Source: JBFMCC01 sp037445635
GTDB lineage: Bacteria; Chloroflexota; Anaerolineae; Anaerolineales; Villigracilaceae
Reading direction: 5' to 3'
Length of the DNA: 64,000 bases
NCBI GenBank assembly: GCA_037445635.1
Contig: JBBIKC010000008.1
Coordinates: 25,394-89,393, forward strand
Shown: positions 8,418-18,101 of the stretch, piece by piece
Position numbering within the stretch: the first letter of the stretch is position 1
Layout: each line of letters begins with the position of its first letter
The notes under the pieces: generated by a model
The model's database searches: none
Told to the model about the DNA's origin: nothing
Seen by the model: the letters and a program-made list of their open reading frames with translations, nothing else
Made by a program: the position numbers and the translations under genes

Positions 8418-11225
8418 CTACTGCGCCGACTTCCTCCTCATGTTCCTCTTCCCGTTAGTCTTTTTCACGACGGTTTTCTTTGCGGTCGTCTTCTTCCCCT
8501 TCGCCTCTCCGGGATGCTTCGCGGGAGACGATGTCGCGGCAGGCTTTTTTGCCGAAGTTTTCCTGCCCGCGCTCCCCTTCTCAGCGCCCTTCTTGGCGGT
8601 CGTTTTTTTCTCGATCACACGCTTCTTCATCGTTTCATTCTTCAATTTGACGCGGCTCGGTGCAGGCTTTTCTCTTTCTTCATCCCTCGCGCCGAACATC
8701 TCATCGAACTTCCTCTGTACCGACTCCACCCCCGCGCCGTTCAACGCGCTATTCACCATTCCCCATCTTTCATCATCCACAAACCGCCAATCCATGAAGA
8801 CGTGATGCTGGTAGGCATGCAACTCAACGTACAGTCCCTTTCGCCAAATGTCCTCGCATGAGCGGATGTACTCCAGACGCGTGACGTAATCTTTGAAGAT
8901 GACATAGCCCTCGAACGGCAAACTCAATCCCTCAGCCAATGACTTCTGCCTCAGTTCGCCCGAACCTTTGTCGAGATACGCGGCGGAGGTCTTGATCCAG
9001 CCGCGCTCCTCGGCGAATTTGTTGTGATAGATGACCAGTCCGCGTTCATCGTTGAACACGTTTGAATAAGCAAAGACGTTTTCATCCACCGCGCCATTCG
9101 CAGTGAAGAGGTCGTAGAGGAAGAAATTCTCCACATCGGCAAACAGATAACGGCGGTGAAGGATCGGGAAGATCTTCCACTCGTGGCCGCGAATGAGCCC
9201 CTCGTTCGGCGTCTCGTCCCATTTCGGCTTGCGGAACTCCATCCCGTATTTTTCGCGGAAGCCCTCGATCTGTCCGTGGCCGAACATGGGCAGGCCGGGC
9301 AGGGTGGCAAGCACGGTCGCCACTCCAAAATATTTATCGCCGTCGCCGAACTGTTCGACCGCGGTCTTTTCATCGGGATTGTTCATGAAGTTGACATAGC
9401 GCTTCAAAATCTGCGGATCGAACTCCAGTGTATTCTTGATTGCCAGGCGGTATTTGGCGTTATCCTCGTCCCTCAGCATGTGCATGAACGCCGAGTTGTA
9501 GACTCGATGCATCCCCAGCGTGCGGACGAAATAACCCTCGAGCAGCCAGAATGCCTCCGCGAGAAGGAGCGTATCTGGGACTTCCGCCGCGACGCGGTCC
9601 ACGACCTCGCGCCAGAACTCCTGCGGAATGGCCGCCTCGAACTCGGACCTGGTCATGCCGTGCTCGGCCCGTGAGGGAATCGCGCCGCCCGCGCCGGGCT
9701 CGGGGAACCACAGCCGCTGGATGTGCTTCTTGGCAAGCGTCATCGCCGCGTCGAAGCGGATGATCGGAAAATTCCGCGCCACGTGCAGGATGGTCTGTAT
9801 GACGGCCTCGCGCACTACGGCTTTGGAGTAATCCAGCTGCGCGGTGTCGTTCCACGGGAAGGAGGTGCCGTCATTGCCGTGATAGATATATTTAGTTTCG
9901 TTGGTTCCGTAGTTATGCAGTTTGAAAACTACCGAAGCGTCGGAGTGATTGTAGTAATGGTCTTCGAGAACGATGGCGACACGGGAGTCGTCGGAGAGAT
10001 TTTCGGAGTTGAACGTATACGCAGGATATGGCGGCTGGTCGAGCGAGAGGAACCAGTCCGAATGCTCGATGACCCACCGCGAGTCAATGCCCATGTGATT
10101 CGGGACCATGTCCGCGGAGAGGCGGATGCCGCGCTGCCAGGCGCGGCTTCGCAAATTCTCCAATGCTCCCCATCCACCCAAATCCTCTGCGATGTCATAA
10201 GAATAAAGCGAATACGCCGAAGCGACCGCGTCCTCCTGTCCCATGCGCTGTTTGATTTTCTGGCTGGCGCGCGAACGTTCCCACAGACCGATCAGCCACA
10301 AACCTGTGAAGCCGCGATCACGCAGAATATCCAATTCTTCATCGGGGATTTGATCCAGCGTTCTGATCCAGCGCTGGTGTTTCCGCGAGAGTTGTTCGAG
10401 CCAGACGTAGGTATTCTTGGCGATCAACACCAGCCGCGGCATCCATTCCTTGTCGGGACTATAACGCTCGTATTCAGGCTCGCCGAAATAGGTCGGGACA
10501 GGCGTCTCGCCGCCCGGGCCGCCGACGCCGAAACGCTTCACTTCCTCCTTGACGAAGTCCAGCCCGCGCAGGAGCCGCGTCACAAAGTCCGCGCCGAGCA
10601 CGTCGCCCCAGCGGGCGATAATGTATTCCAATTGTCCCGCGAGCGAATGCGGGGAGACTCGCGCCGGGGCGCGCAGCACATCAACCAGCGACTCTCCCCA
10701 GCCTTCCGCCTTCGACATTTGACCAAAATATGTTTCCAGTCCTTCGATCATCTTTTCGTAGGCGGTCTCTTCCAACGGCTGGTCGTCGAAGAGTTCCGTC
10801 AGCGGCGCGGCGGCGGGATTGATGTTATGCAGGTTGAGGAGCAGGAGTTCTTCGAGCGAACGCGCCCTCACCCCTAGCCCCTCTCCCTGAGGGAGAGGGG
10901 AATCCAAATATTCCTGCGGCTTGACCTTCCCGCGATAGACCGACGCCGTGGGGAACTCGGAGACAAACGTCAGTTGAGTCCCGCGCACGGGGTCGGTACC
11001 CAGGCTCTGGTCCAGGAAGGAGGCGGCGCTTGTCATTTGCGCGGGCGCGGCCTTTCGCTGTAACAGAAGCCGCAGGGCCTCGTCAATCAGTCCCAGCGCG
11101 TACAAGTCCGCTGCGGAAACATCCATCTGCGCGGCCACGCGGCGGGCGTCCTGGATGGCGGCGAAACGCAGACTTTCGAGCAGGTAGTGATCGCGTGCAA
11201 AGCGGGAGAGGTGATATTCGGCCAT
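8418..11225 (-). CDS. GH13 alpha-amylase family glycoside hydrolase with Lys-rich C-terminal tail
   Basis: 935 aa. An unassigned N-terminal region (about 1-290) precedes a GH13 barrel: region I SADMVPNHMGID, nucleophile in IRFDAAMTL (Asp492), acid/base in LLAEAFW (Glu557) and third acid in NNPDEK (Asp618). All three catalytic acids are present, so it should act on an alpha-glucan or alpha-glucoside; the subfamily is not clear. No signal peptide is seen, which favours intracellular storage-glucan metabolism. Two oddities: an in-frame palindromic repeat encodes about residues 107-121, and the last 85 residues are a Lys/Ala/Thr-rich histone-H1-like tail with repeated TAKK motifs. A -10-like TATCAT sits 6 nt before the ATG. 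Confidence 0.88.
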   Translation of the reverse strand: MAEYHLSRFARDHYLLESLRFAAIQDARRVAAQMDVSAADLYALGLIDEALRLLLQRKAAPAQMTSAASFLDQSLGTDPVRGTQLTFVSEFPTASVYRGKVKPQEYLDSPLPQGEGLGVRARSLEELLLLNLHNINPAAAPLTELFDDQPLEETAYEKMIEGLETYFGQMSKAEGWGESLVDVLRAPARVSPHSLAGQLEYIIARWGDVLGADFVTRLLRGLDFVKEEVKRFGVGGPGGETPVPTYFGEPEYERYSPDKEWMPRLVLIAKNTYVWLEQLSRKHQRWIRTLDQIPDEELDILRDRGFTGLWLIGLWERSRASQKIKQRMGQEDAVASAYSLYSYDIAEDLGGWGALENLRSRAWQRGIRLSADMVPNHMGIDSRWVIEHSDWFLSLDQPPYPAYTFNSENLSDDSRVAIVLEDHYYNHSDASVVFKLHNYGTNETKYIYHGNDGTSFPWNDTAQLDYSKAVVREAVIQTILHVARNFPIIRFDAAMTLAKKHIQRLWFPEPGAGGAIPSRAEHGMTRSEFEAAIPQEFWREVVDRVAAEVPDTLLLAEAFWLLEGYFVRTLGMHRVYNSAFMHMLRDEDNAKYRLAIKNTLEFDPQILKRYVNFMNNPDEKTAVEQFGDGDKYFGVATVLATLPGLPMFGHGQIEGFREKYGMEFRKPKWDETPNEGLIRGHEWKIFPILHRRYLFADVENFFLYDLFTANGAVDENVFAYSNVFNDERGLVIYHNKFAEERGWIKTSAAYLDKGSGELRQKSLAEGLSLPFEGYVIFKDYVTRLEYIRSCEDIWRKGLYVELHAYQHHVFMDWRFVDDERWGMVNSALNGAGVESVQRKFDEMFGARDEEREKPAPSRVKLKNETMKKRVIEKKTTAKKGAEKGSAGRKTSAKKPAATSSPAKHPGEAKGKKTTAKKTVVKKTNGKRNMRRKSAQ
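10862..10906. repeat. Palindromic element inserted in frame in the GH13 gene
   Basis: A perfect 11-bp inverted repeat CCCCTCTCCCT / AGGGAGAGGGG (10878-10888 and 10890-10900) is flanked by CCCTCACCCCTAGC. On the coding strand it reads as SPLPQGEGLGVRA, a peptide typical of translated palindromic repeats rather than of any enzyme fold. The reading frame continues through it. Confidence 0.75.
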
Positions 11226-11286
11226 GTTTCAATGATACTGCATAAGCCGAAGACGCGTATCGTTTTGGAGTATACTTCTTTCGCTC

Positions 11287-13593
11287 ATGACCGCGATTTC
11301 GCTGGAATTCATCTACCTCGTCGGGCTCTTGATCCTGGCCGCGCTCTACCTGCCCACACTGGTCTTCGCGTTGCGCCGCGCCAGCGGACAGGAATTTGCC
11401 GCTTCGCTCCTCGGCCTGTACGCGCTGACCGCCATGGCGCTGACAGTGGTGGAAGCTTTCTGGTACGGCGGAAGCCTGGCCGTCTTGAACCGCCGCGCGC
11501 TCACCGACCTGCAACAGTTCGGCGCGTTGTTCCTCGCCTTCCTGCTGATTCTGATCACGCGTACCTTCCTGCGCCGCGAGGCATGGAGTTGGCTGATCGC
11601 GGGCATCTTGCTCGCACTCGGACTTGCCGCGCTGGGCAGTAATCTTCTCGCAGGCCTGCCCGAAGTCCTGTGGACGAACGGCCGCGTGATGCTGCCGCGC
11701 GAACGCCTGCCTCTCGCGCTGACCATCCTGGGCTGGATTGTCTTCACCGGCGGCGCGTTGTGGAACGTCCAGCGCGCCTTCAGCCGCCAGCGCCAGCCTC
11801 TGCACCGCAACCGCCTCTCGTACTGGCTTCCTGCATTCATTCTCATTCTGGTTAACGACGCCATGCTGTTGACCGGCAGTTGGGTGCCGGGCAATCCCCT
11901 GCGCCTGGCCGCTACCATTCTTATCGGCTATGTGGTCCTGACGCACAACCTGCCGGACGCGCGCCTGATCCTGCGGCGGGTGTTGATTTACATTATCACC
12001 ACCCTGCTCATCGCGGGATTTTACATCCTCGGCACGCTCGCCACCCAGCCCCTTGGCGCGGCCTCGAATTACAATCCCCTCGTCGTCGGCGCGGGCATCG
12101 CCTTGCTGCTGGCCATGTTGTTCACGCCGCTCCTCGGCCTCGTCCGCCGCCTGGTGGACCGCTGGCTGCGCATCAAAGAGACCGACGCGGGCCGCACGCT
12201 TCACCAGTACAGCGAGTCCATCAGCAACATCCTCGACATGCAGAGGCTCGCCAGCGTGGCCGTGGGCATCATCATCGAATCGATGGAATTGACGCGCGGC
12301 TTCCTCTTCCTCGTGGATGCGGAGGTCGGTCCGAACGGCAACCGCACCTATCGCCTGCGGGCGGCGCGCACCGACGGCGAGCGCCAGATCCTGCCCATCG
12401 TCCTGGAGGAGACCAGCCCCATCGCCAAACATCTGCTCACGGAACAAAAACCGCTTCTTCAATACGACCTGGACCTGCTTCACGCTTTCCGAGACATTTC
12501 CTCGCTGGAGCGGGAATGGTTTACCCGCCTCGAGACCGAAGTGTACGTGCCCATCTTCGCCAGCCGCCGCTGGATCGGACTGCTGGCACTGGGTGCGAAA
12601 CTTTCGGGCAACCGCTACAGCGCGGACGACCTGGTCACCCTGGCCGCGCTCGCCAACCAGACCGCGGTCGCGCTCGAGAACGCGCGCCTGGTCGAAAATC
12701 TGATGCGCCTCAACCAGGAAGTCCGCCAGGCTTACCGCGAACTGGACAAGGCCAACCGCGCCCTGGAGCGTCTCGACCAGACCAAATCCGATTTCATCAG
12801 CATTGCCTCGCATGAACTGCGCACCCCGCTGACGGTCATGCGCGGCTACACCGAAATGCTTCTCGAAGATTCGGGGCTCAATCCCAACGTGCGCGCAGTG
12901 GTCAAGTCTCTGCATGACGGAACCATGCGCCTGCACGAGATCATGGATTCGATGTTCGACATCGCGCAGATCGACACGCGCACCCTGCAGCTGCATCTCC
13001 AGCCCGTTGACACGGCCGCGCTGATTCAGGAAGTCAGCAGTAAACTGGCGAAGAACGTCCTGGAACGCAAACTATCGTTGACTCTCAGCCTGCCTCCCCT
13101 GCCAACGGTCAAAGCCGACCCGAACATCCTCAAGAAAGTATTTTCACATCTGCTTGGCAACGCCATCAAGTTTACTCCCGATGGCGGACGGATCGAAGTG
13201 ACCGGCCGCCTGGCCGCGTCCAACGGAAACGACCTGCCCGACGGCGGCATCCAGATCACGGTCCGCGATACGGGCGTGGGCGTGGACCCGTCCTACCACG
13301 ACGTGATCTTCACCAAGTTCTACCAGCCCGGCGAACTGGGCAAACATTCCACCAGCAAGAGCCGCTTCAAAGGCGGCGGCGCGGGACTGGGACTGGCGCT
13401 CTCGAAAGGCATCGTCGAGGCGCACGGCGGGCGCATCTGGGTGGAAAGCCCCGGCCACGACGAAGCCAAATGCCCGGGCAGTCAGTTCCACGTGCTGCTG
13501 CCGCTGGCGAAACGCGAGGAGGGCCAATCCAACCCCATGGGCAACGCGGTCAGTTTGAAGATAGAGGGTAATAACGGTTCGGGCGGAAGTTAA
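11287..13593 (+). CDS. Membrane sensor histidine kinase (multi-TM, GAF, HisKA, HATPase)
   Basis: 768 aa. About eight hydrophobic segments form the N-terminal sensor (about 5-295). A GAF domain (about 310-470) and a short coiled coil lead to HisKA with intact H-box ASHELRTPLTV (His509) and HATPase (about 615-745) with N-box HLLGNAIKF, G1 RDTGVGV and G2 GAGLGLALSKGI. It should autophosphorylate and signal to a response regulator, but none is encoded nearby, so the partner is elsewhere. It is transcribed away from the GH13 gene across 61 bp; TATACT at 11271-11276 is a possible -10 box with only 10 nt to the ATG. It ends at a strong shared terminator. Confidence 0.93.
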   Translation: MTAISLEFIYLVGLLILAALYLPTLVFALRRASGQEFAASLLGLYALTAMALTVVEAFWYGGSLAVLNRRALTDLQQFGALFLAFLLILITRTFLRREAWSWLIAGILLALGLAALGSNLLAGLPEVLWTNGRVMLPRERLPLALTILGWIVFTGGALWNVQRAFSRQRQPLHRNRLSYWLPAFILILVNDAMLLTGSWVPGNPLRLAATILIGYVVLTHNLPDARLILRRVLIYIITTLLIAGFYILGTLATQPLGAASNYNPLVVGAGIALLLAMLFTPLLGLVRRLVDRWLRIKETDAGRTLHQYSESISNILDMQRLASVAVGIIIESMELTRGFLFLVDAEVGPNGNRTYRLRAARTDGERQILPIVLEETSPIAKHLLTEQKPLLQYDLDLLHAFRDISSLEREWFTRLETEVYVPIFASRRWIGLLALGAKLSGNRYSADDLVTLAALANQTAVALENARLVENLMRLNQEVRQAYRELDKANRALERLDQTKSDFISIASHELRTPLTVMRGYTEMLLEDSGLNPNVRAVVKSLHDGTMRLHEIMDSMFDIAQIDTRTLQLHLQPVDTAALIQEVSSKLAKNVLERKLSLTLSLPPLPTVKADPNILKKVFSHLLGNAIKFTPDGGRIEVTGRLAASNGNDLPDGGIQITVRDTGVGVDPSYHDVIFTKFYQPGELGKHSTSKSRFKGGGAGLGLALSKGIVEAHGGRIWVESPGHDEAKCPGSQFHVLLPLAKREEGQSNPMGNAVSLKIEGNNGSGGS

Positions 13594-13596
13594 AAC

Positions 13597-13629
13597 AAAA
13601 TTGGCCTCCCATGAGGGGAGGCCAATTTT
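13597..13629. terminator. Bidirectional terminator after the sensor kinase
   Basis: A 14-bp stem AAAATTGGCCTCCC / GGGAGGCCAATTTT closes a 5-nt loop. The A-run and T-run on the two sides make it usable from both strands; it lies between two convergent genes. Confidence 0.85.
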
Positions 13630-13645
13630 ACGAGACTGTGTTCGG

Positions 13646-14749
13646 CTACGGCGCAACATATGTGGAAGCGAACGGCGCGTTCAGCCCGCAGACACGGATG
13701 TCGTCGAAGTACATCACGGTGATGGACTTGTCGGTAAACGGGCCGATCCAGATGCCGATGGTCTTTTCGGGTAGCGGCTCGGGGTCGGTGAAGTCAATGA
13801 CCGGTTTGCCATCCATCCACATCTGCACGTTGCCCTGGAACACGGAGAGTTCAACGTAGTGCCAAGTCATCGCCACCTGCTTGAAGCCGCCAGACTTCAC
13901 CCGCTGATCGGAGGCAACCTGGTCTGCGCTATCGAACAAGGTTCGCATCAGATGCACCTGGCCTTGCCCTCCCGCGAGGTTGAAAGAATAGGTGGCGCGG
14001 ATCAATTCCATTCCGCCGAAGGTGAATGGGCCAAATGAGTTCCACCCAAAACTCGGCGCGGTGGGGCGATTGACCATGAACTTCATACGCCAGACCGCAT
14101 CGCCAAACAAACCGGGGGCGCCTCCCATATTTCCCTGTGCGTAGTTCGCGCCCAAGTAGGCGTCGTTGCCGTAGTTCGTGATCTTCGTTGCGTCAATCGT
14201 CCACACCGAATTGGCCGCATCATCCGCCGCAGGACCCACAAAGATGGCGCCCGGATTGTTGCTATCCCCGTGCCAATCTTGCGCTTCGCCGTCTTGATAA
14301 TCCTCCACATAGAGAAGCGACTCGCCCGCGCCACACGCATCCGAGGGCAGAAGTCCGAACGGGTCGCGCTCCAATTTGACAACAACCTCGTTCGGACCGC
14401 GCTGCAGGTTGAACGACTGCTCGCCCTCGAAATACCCTTGCGCAGAGACAGTCACAGTTCCAGCCGGACTGCCGAGGTCGGTCCACGCAGCCTGACCAGA
14501 GTCATCCACCGCAACGGGTTCTTCATTGCCCGATTGTGGGAAGACCACCAACGCCCCCGCGATGGGATTCCCCTCCGTGTCCGTTACCCTGACCACGAGG
14601 TCGTACGGGACGGGTGTGGCAGTTGGCGTCGGCGGAGGCGTCGGAGTCCATGCCGAGGCAGTCATGGTGGCGATCTGTTCGGCGGATGGACCACAGGCTG
14701 AAAGCAAAACGAGCATCACGCCCCCAAAAAGTATCAACGGGTGTTTCAT
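13646..14749 (-). CDS. Lipoprotein with a LamG/concanavalin-like C-terminal domain
   Basis: 367 aa from ATG 14749, chosen because AAAGGAG lies just upstream; an earlier in-frame ATG at 14767 precedes that ribosome site. The lipobox is VLLSACG. A Thr/Pro spacer is followed by a carboxypeptidase-regulatory-like beta-sandwich (about 45-115, VTDTEGNPIAGALVV) and then a domain of about 230 residues (about 135-360) that looks like a LamG/concanavalin-type jelly roll (VAMTWHYVELSVFQGNVQ, MWMDGKPVID). It is probably a surface glycan- or ligand-binding lipoprotein. It stands alone. Confidence 0.75.
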   Translation of the reverse strand: MKHPLILFGGVMLVLLSACGPSAEQIATMTASAWTPTPPPTPTATPVPYDLVVRVTDTEGNPIAGALVVFPQSGNEEPVAVDDSGQAAWTDLGSPAGTVTVSAQGYFEGEQSFNLQRGPNEVVVKLERDPFGLLPSDACGAGESLLYVEDYQDGEAQDWHGDSNNPGAIFVGPAADDAANSVWTIDATKITNYGNDAYLGANYAQGNMGGAPGLFGDAVWRMKFMVNRPTAPSFGWNSFGPFTFGGMELIRATYSFNLAGGQGQVHLMRTLFDSADQVASDQRVKSGGFKQVAMTWHYVELSVFQGNVQMWMDGKPVIDFTDPEPLPEKTIGIWIGPFTDKSITVMYFDDIRVCGLNAPFASTYVAP

Positions 14750-15047
14750 GGTTTTCTCCTTTGGCATAGCAAGTCAATGCTTTTGGGAATGCGGAATCCG
14801 TCTGGGAGTCAATAGATCCCCGGATACATTCAAATCTCATTCTATATTTTCCTACCCTCAACTCAAATGACTTTTATCACATTTTCCCGTATCAATGCGC
14901 GCCATAAATTTGTGACGGCTGTCAAAATTTATTGTACAACAGTTTTGAGTTGAATTCAAATGACAATTGACTATGCTGTTCGCAGTGATAATCGTAAGAT
15001 TAAGGAATACAGGAGAGCCCATATAGCATACACGCTTGTGTAACTTC
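14750..15047. other. AT-rich gap, no gene seen
   Basis: About 300 bp between two leftward genes. It contains an AT-rich segment (14868-15000) with short imperfect inverted repeats such as CAAAATTTATTG. I see no convincing promoter pair, small ORF or RNA gene. It presumably carries the promoter of the lipoprotein gene and the 3' end of the membrane-protein transcript. Confidence 0.4.
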
Positions 15048-15578
15048 CTACCTCCTTCTCGGCCATAACCCGCCAACCAGCGCGTAAGCCAATCCGATCA
15101 GCAGCAAAGAGAATTTCACCGTCGCGCAGATATTCGCGAGCCGCGGCCAGAGCGCCTGAAAATCTCCCAACATGAGTTGCCAGAGCGCAAAATTTTCTGC
15201 CGCGTCGAAGAGGGCCGCGGCCAGCGCGCCCCATCCCAGCCACACGCCGACTCGCGCGAACGCACCTGCGCGCCGTCCCGCCGCGAGCAGGACGCCCAGC
15301 GAAAGCGTCAGTGCGTACGCGGGCATGAAGAGGTAGTCCAGGCCGAGGCCGAACGCGGCCACCAGGCGGGCATACTCGCTCCACGAGTTGACGATCTCCA
15401 CCGACGCGCCGGGCGACCATGCCAGCTCAAACGAGACGATCCCATTCGGCGCGGCGGGAGTCCGCAGGGGCTGGTCTAACACGCGGAAAACGGCGAACAG
15501 GATCAGGGTCAGCGCGAGAAGCGAGAAGAAGAGAGGTTTGCGTTTTTCCGCTGGAATGAATTCGAGAGGATGTTTCAT
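15048..15578 (-). CDS. Hypothetical four-TM membrane protein
   Basis: 176 aa from ATG 15578, which has AGGA 7 nt upstream; an earlier in-frame ATG at 15638 lacks this. Hydrophobic segments lie at about residues 16-33, 65-88, 100-125 and 145-168. A polar loop of about 30 residues, probably outside the membrane, sits between the first two. I recognise no named family. It ends in a basic WPRRR tail. The next gene upstream on the same strand, a GNAT-like protein, ends 83 nt away. Confidence 0.65.
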   Translation of the reverse strand: MKHPLEFIPAEKRKPLFFSLLALTLILFAVFRVLDQPLRTPAAPNGIVSFELAWSPGASVEIVNSWSEYARLVAAFGLGLDYLFMPAYALTLSLGVLLAAGRRAGAFARVGVWLGWGALAAALFDAAENFALWQLMLGDFQALWPRLANICATVKFSLLLIGLAYALVGGLWPRRR

Positions 15579-15661
15579 GATATTTCCTGTAGGGCAGTCC
15601 TGCGTGACTGTCCTGATTTTTAGCGCAAGGGCAGACACGCAGGTTCGCTTGCAGTCCGCCC

Positions 15662-16792
15662 CTACAAATTCTTGCGATACACACGATGATTTTTGTATTC
15701 CACGCCGTTCAGGTTCTTCAGGTCGGCGCGCATCTGCTCGGTGGTCTCGGCCACCTGGGTCATCTCTACGTGACGGAACTGCTTGAAGCCCAGCAGGGTC
15801 AGCCCCATTTCGTAATAAAGGATCGCATTACCGCCGTGACCCTGGAACTCGGGCAGGATGCCCATGCCGTTGACCGCCACCGTGTCGGTGCGGCGCAGAT
15901 CGAGCAGGAGGCCTGCCAGCGTGAACAGATTGAGTTTACCTTTGGCGCGCTGTAACGCGGCAGAGACATCGTGGAAGGCGAACAAAAAGCCGACCACCTC
16001 TCCCTCGTGCACGATGATCTTGATGAGGCGGTGATCGGCGATGGTCATGATATTCTCCACCACGAAGTCAATCTCGCGCGGTGTGAACGGATAATACTCC
16101 CAGTTGCGGACGAACGCCTTGTTGTAGGCCTCGCCGATGCGCGGCGCCCACTGGATCAGTTCCTTCTTGTTCTTGAATCGCTTGACCTGCAAGTGGCCGC
16201 GCTCCAGGGCGCGCTGGGCAATGCGCTCGACGCGTTCGGGAATCTTGAACTGGTCGGCGGGCAGGAAACAGGAGACGAAGTCCACTTCTTTGACAAATCC
16301 CTGCGCTTCCACGAGCTGCTGGTAATACGGGAAGTTGTAATTGAGCATGGTCATCGTCTGGCGGTGCTCGTGACCGAAGACCAGAATCCCGTAGCCGTCC
16401 AGCGGACCCATGCCCTTCGGCCCGACGAGGCTGTCCAGTCCGCGCGCCCGCGCCCAATCAAAGACCGTGTTGAACAACGCGGTCGCGGCTTCGAGGTCGT
16501 TCTCGCATTCGAAGAAATAGAAGTCCGCCTTTTTGGTGTTGTGATATTTGTTGAAGGGCTTGTTCTCGATGGCGGCGATACGCCCCACGTCGCGGCCGCC
16601 GCGCACTGCCAGAAAAAAGTCCACGTCCGAATGTTCGTGGAAGGGATGCTTCTTGCGGTTCAACTGGTTGTAGGCGTCCACATCCAGCGGCGGCACCCAC
16701 TGCGGACAGTCCTTGTAGAGGCGGTGCGGCAGTTGCACGAAGCGCCTGACTTGCGCCCTGTTGTCCGTATCCACTTTTTCGATGGTGAGCAT
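15662..16792 (-). CDS. GNAT-superfamily protein (YghO-like N-acetyltransferase)
   Basis: 376 aa. The whole-length pattern matches the YghO-like family: N-terminal RRFVQLPHRLYKDCPQWVPPL, then a GNAT-like region FFLAVRGGRDVGRIAAIEN and a C-terminal half with EGEVVGFLFAFHDVS and VNGMGILPEFQGHGGNAILYYEM, which has a degenerate acetyl-CoA loop. The substrate is unknown for the family. GGGAGG 7 nt upstream supports the start. The upstream neighbour, an MFS transporter, is divergent across 68 bp. Confidence 0.8.
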   Translation of the reverse strand: MLTIEKVDTDNRAQVRRFVQLPHRLYKDCPQWVPPLDVDAYNQLNRKKHPFHEHSDVDFFLAVRGGRDVGRIAAIENKPFNKYHNTKKADFYFFECENDLEAATALFNTVFDWARARGLDSLVGPKGMGPLDGYGILVFGHEHRQTMTMLNYNFPYYQQLVEAQGFVKEVDFVSCFLPADQFKIPERVERIAQRALERGHLQVKRFKNKKELIQWAPRIGEAYNKAFVRNWEYYPFTPREIDFVVENIMTIADHRLIKIIVHEGEVVGFLFAFHDVSAALQRAKGKLNLFTLAGLLLDLRRTDTVAVNGMGILPEFQGHGGNAILYYEMGLTLLGFKQFRHVEMTQVAETTEQMRADLKNLNGVEYKNHRVYRKNL

Positions 16793-16860
16793 AATGAGGC
16801 CTCCCGAAAAATGAGTTGCTACCAGTATATAACACTTTTTGTGATATAGTCGCGCCCACT

Positions 16861-18081
16861 ATGAAACTCGCATCCCGCCTGGCCGCCCTGACCGAGGGCC
16901 TGCCTCGCGCTTACTGGCTGCTTTGGGTCGGCACGCTCATCAACCGCCTGGGCGGGTTCGTCGTCCCCTTTCTCACCCTTTATCTCACCAGCCAGCGCCA
17001 GATTCCCGTCAGCCAGGCGGCGTTGATGGTCTCGCTCTTCGGCGCGGGCTCGTTCGCCGCGCAACTCACCGGCGGCGAACTGACCGACCGTCTCGGCCGC
17101 CGCCCGGTTATGCTGACCAGTTTCCTCGTCACGCCGGTTGCGATGATGGCGCTCGGCCTGGTAACCTCCGTCCCGCTCATCGCTGTCTGCACCCTCCTGC
17201 TGGGATTCTTCACCGACCTGTATCGTCCCGCGGTGGGCGCGGCCATCGCGGACCTGGTCCCGCCCGAGGCGCGCACGCGCGCCTATGGATACAACTACTG
17301 GGCCGTCAACCTGGGATTCGCCATTGCCCCGCTTCTCGCGGGACTCCTGGCCGGGTATAACTACCTGTATCTGTTCATCGGCGACGCGTTGACCACCCTC
17401 GTCTTCGGCCTGCTCGTGCTCTTCGGCCTGCGTGAGACGCGTCCCGCCGCGGCCGAACACGCCGCGCACGTCACCCTCGGCGAGCGCATGACTCAACTCA
17501 AGCGAGAACCACTCTTGCTGTGGTTCTCGTTATTGGCCTTGTTCTTCGGCATGGTCTACATGCAAAGCAACGTGACTCTCCCACTGGATATGCAGTCACA
17601 TGGACTCGGCCCAAGTCTCTACGGCGCGGTCATTGCCATCAATGGCATTCTCATCGTGCTGGTGACCATCCCTGTCAGCAACGCGGCCGCTCACTGGCCG
17701 CGCTTCGAGACCATCGCCATCGCGGCGCTCCTGCTGGGTTTCGGCTTCGGCTTCAACGTCCTCGCGGACGACCTGTCGCTTTTCGCCGTCGGCATCGTCA
17801 TCTGGACTCTGGGAGAGATTTTGGGCACCGCTGTCGCCCCGGCCATCATCGCGGACCTCTCCCCCGTCGAACTGCGCGGACTATATCAGGGCATCTTCGG
17901 CTCGGCCTGGGGGCTCTCGTTCTTCATCGGCCCCCTGCTGGGCGGATGGATTTATGAACATCTGGGCGCGTCCGCTTTGTGGATCGGCTGTCTCGGGCTG
18001 GGGATTCTGCTGGCGCTGGGCTACCTCGTCATGAGCGCGCCCGCCAAAAGGAGGATGGCGCGGGCCCAGGGTCCAGAATGA
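16861..18081 (+). CDS. MFS transporter
   Basis: 406 aa from ATG 16861. About twelve hydrophobic segments run through the protein. The MFS signature between TM2 and TM3 is present (GGELTDRLGRRPVML), and a second Asp/Arg-type loop follows TM8. It resembles MdtH/YajR-type drug-efflux carriers, but the substrate cannot be read. There is no Shine-Dalgarno; TATAGT at 16845-16850 lies 10 nt before the ATG, so the transcript leader is probably very short. Confidence 0.88.
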   Translation: MKLASRLAALTEGLPRAYWLLWVGTLINRLGGFVVPFLTLYLTSQRQIPVSQAALMVSLFGAGSFAAQLTGGELTDRLGRRPVMLTSFLVTPVAMMALGLVTSVPLIAVCTLLLGFFTDLYRPAVGAAIADLVPPEARTRAYGYNYWAVNLGFAIAPLLAGLLAGYNYLYLFIGDALTTLVFGLLVLFGLRETRPAAAEHAAHVTLGERMTQLKREPLLLWFSLLALFFGMVYMQSNVTLPLDMQSHGLGPSLYGAVIAINGILIVLVTIPVSNAAAHWPRFETIAIAALLLGFGFGFNVLADDLSLFAVGIVIWTLGEILGTAVAPAIIADLSPVELRGLYQGIFGSAWGLSFFIGPLLGGWIYEHLGASALWIGCLGLGILLALGYLVMSAPAKRRMARAQGPE

Positions 18082-18101
18082 GGCGGACGACCTGTCCGTG
18101 G

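Noticed and set aside
9723..10877. Long plus-strand open frame opposite the GH13 gene
   Set aside because: All GH13 catalytic residues are on the minus strand; the antisense frame has no motifs.
11083..12996. Long minus-strand open frame opposite the sensor kinase
   Set aside because: The plus strand encodes intact GAF, HisKA and HATPase domains; the antisense product is low-complexity Gln/Arg/Glu-rich without a family.
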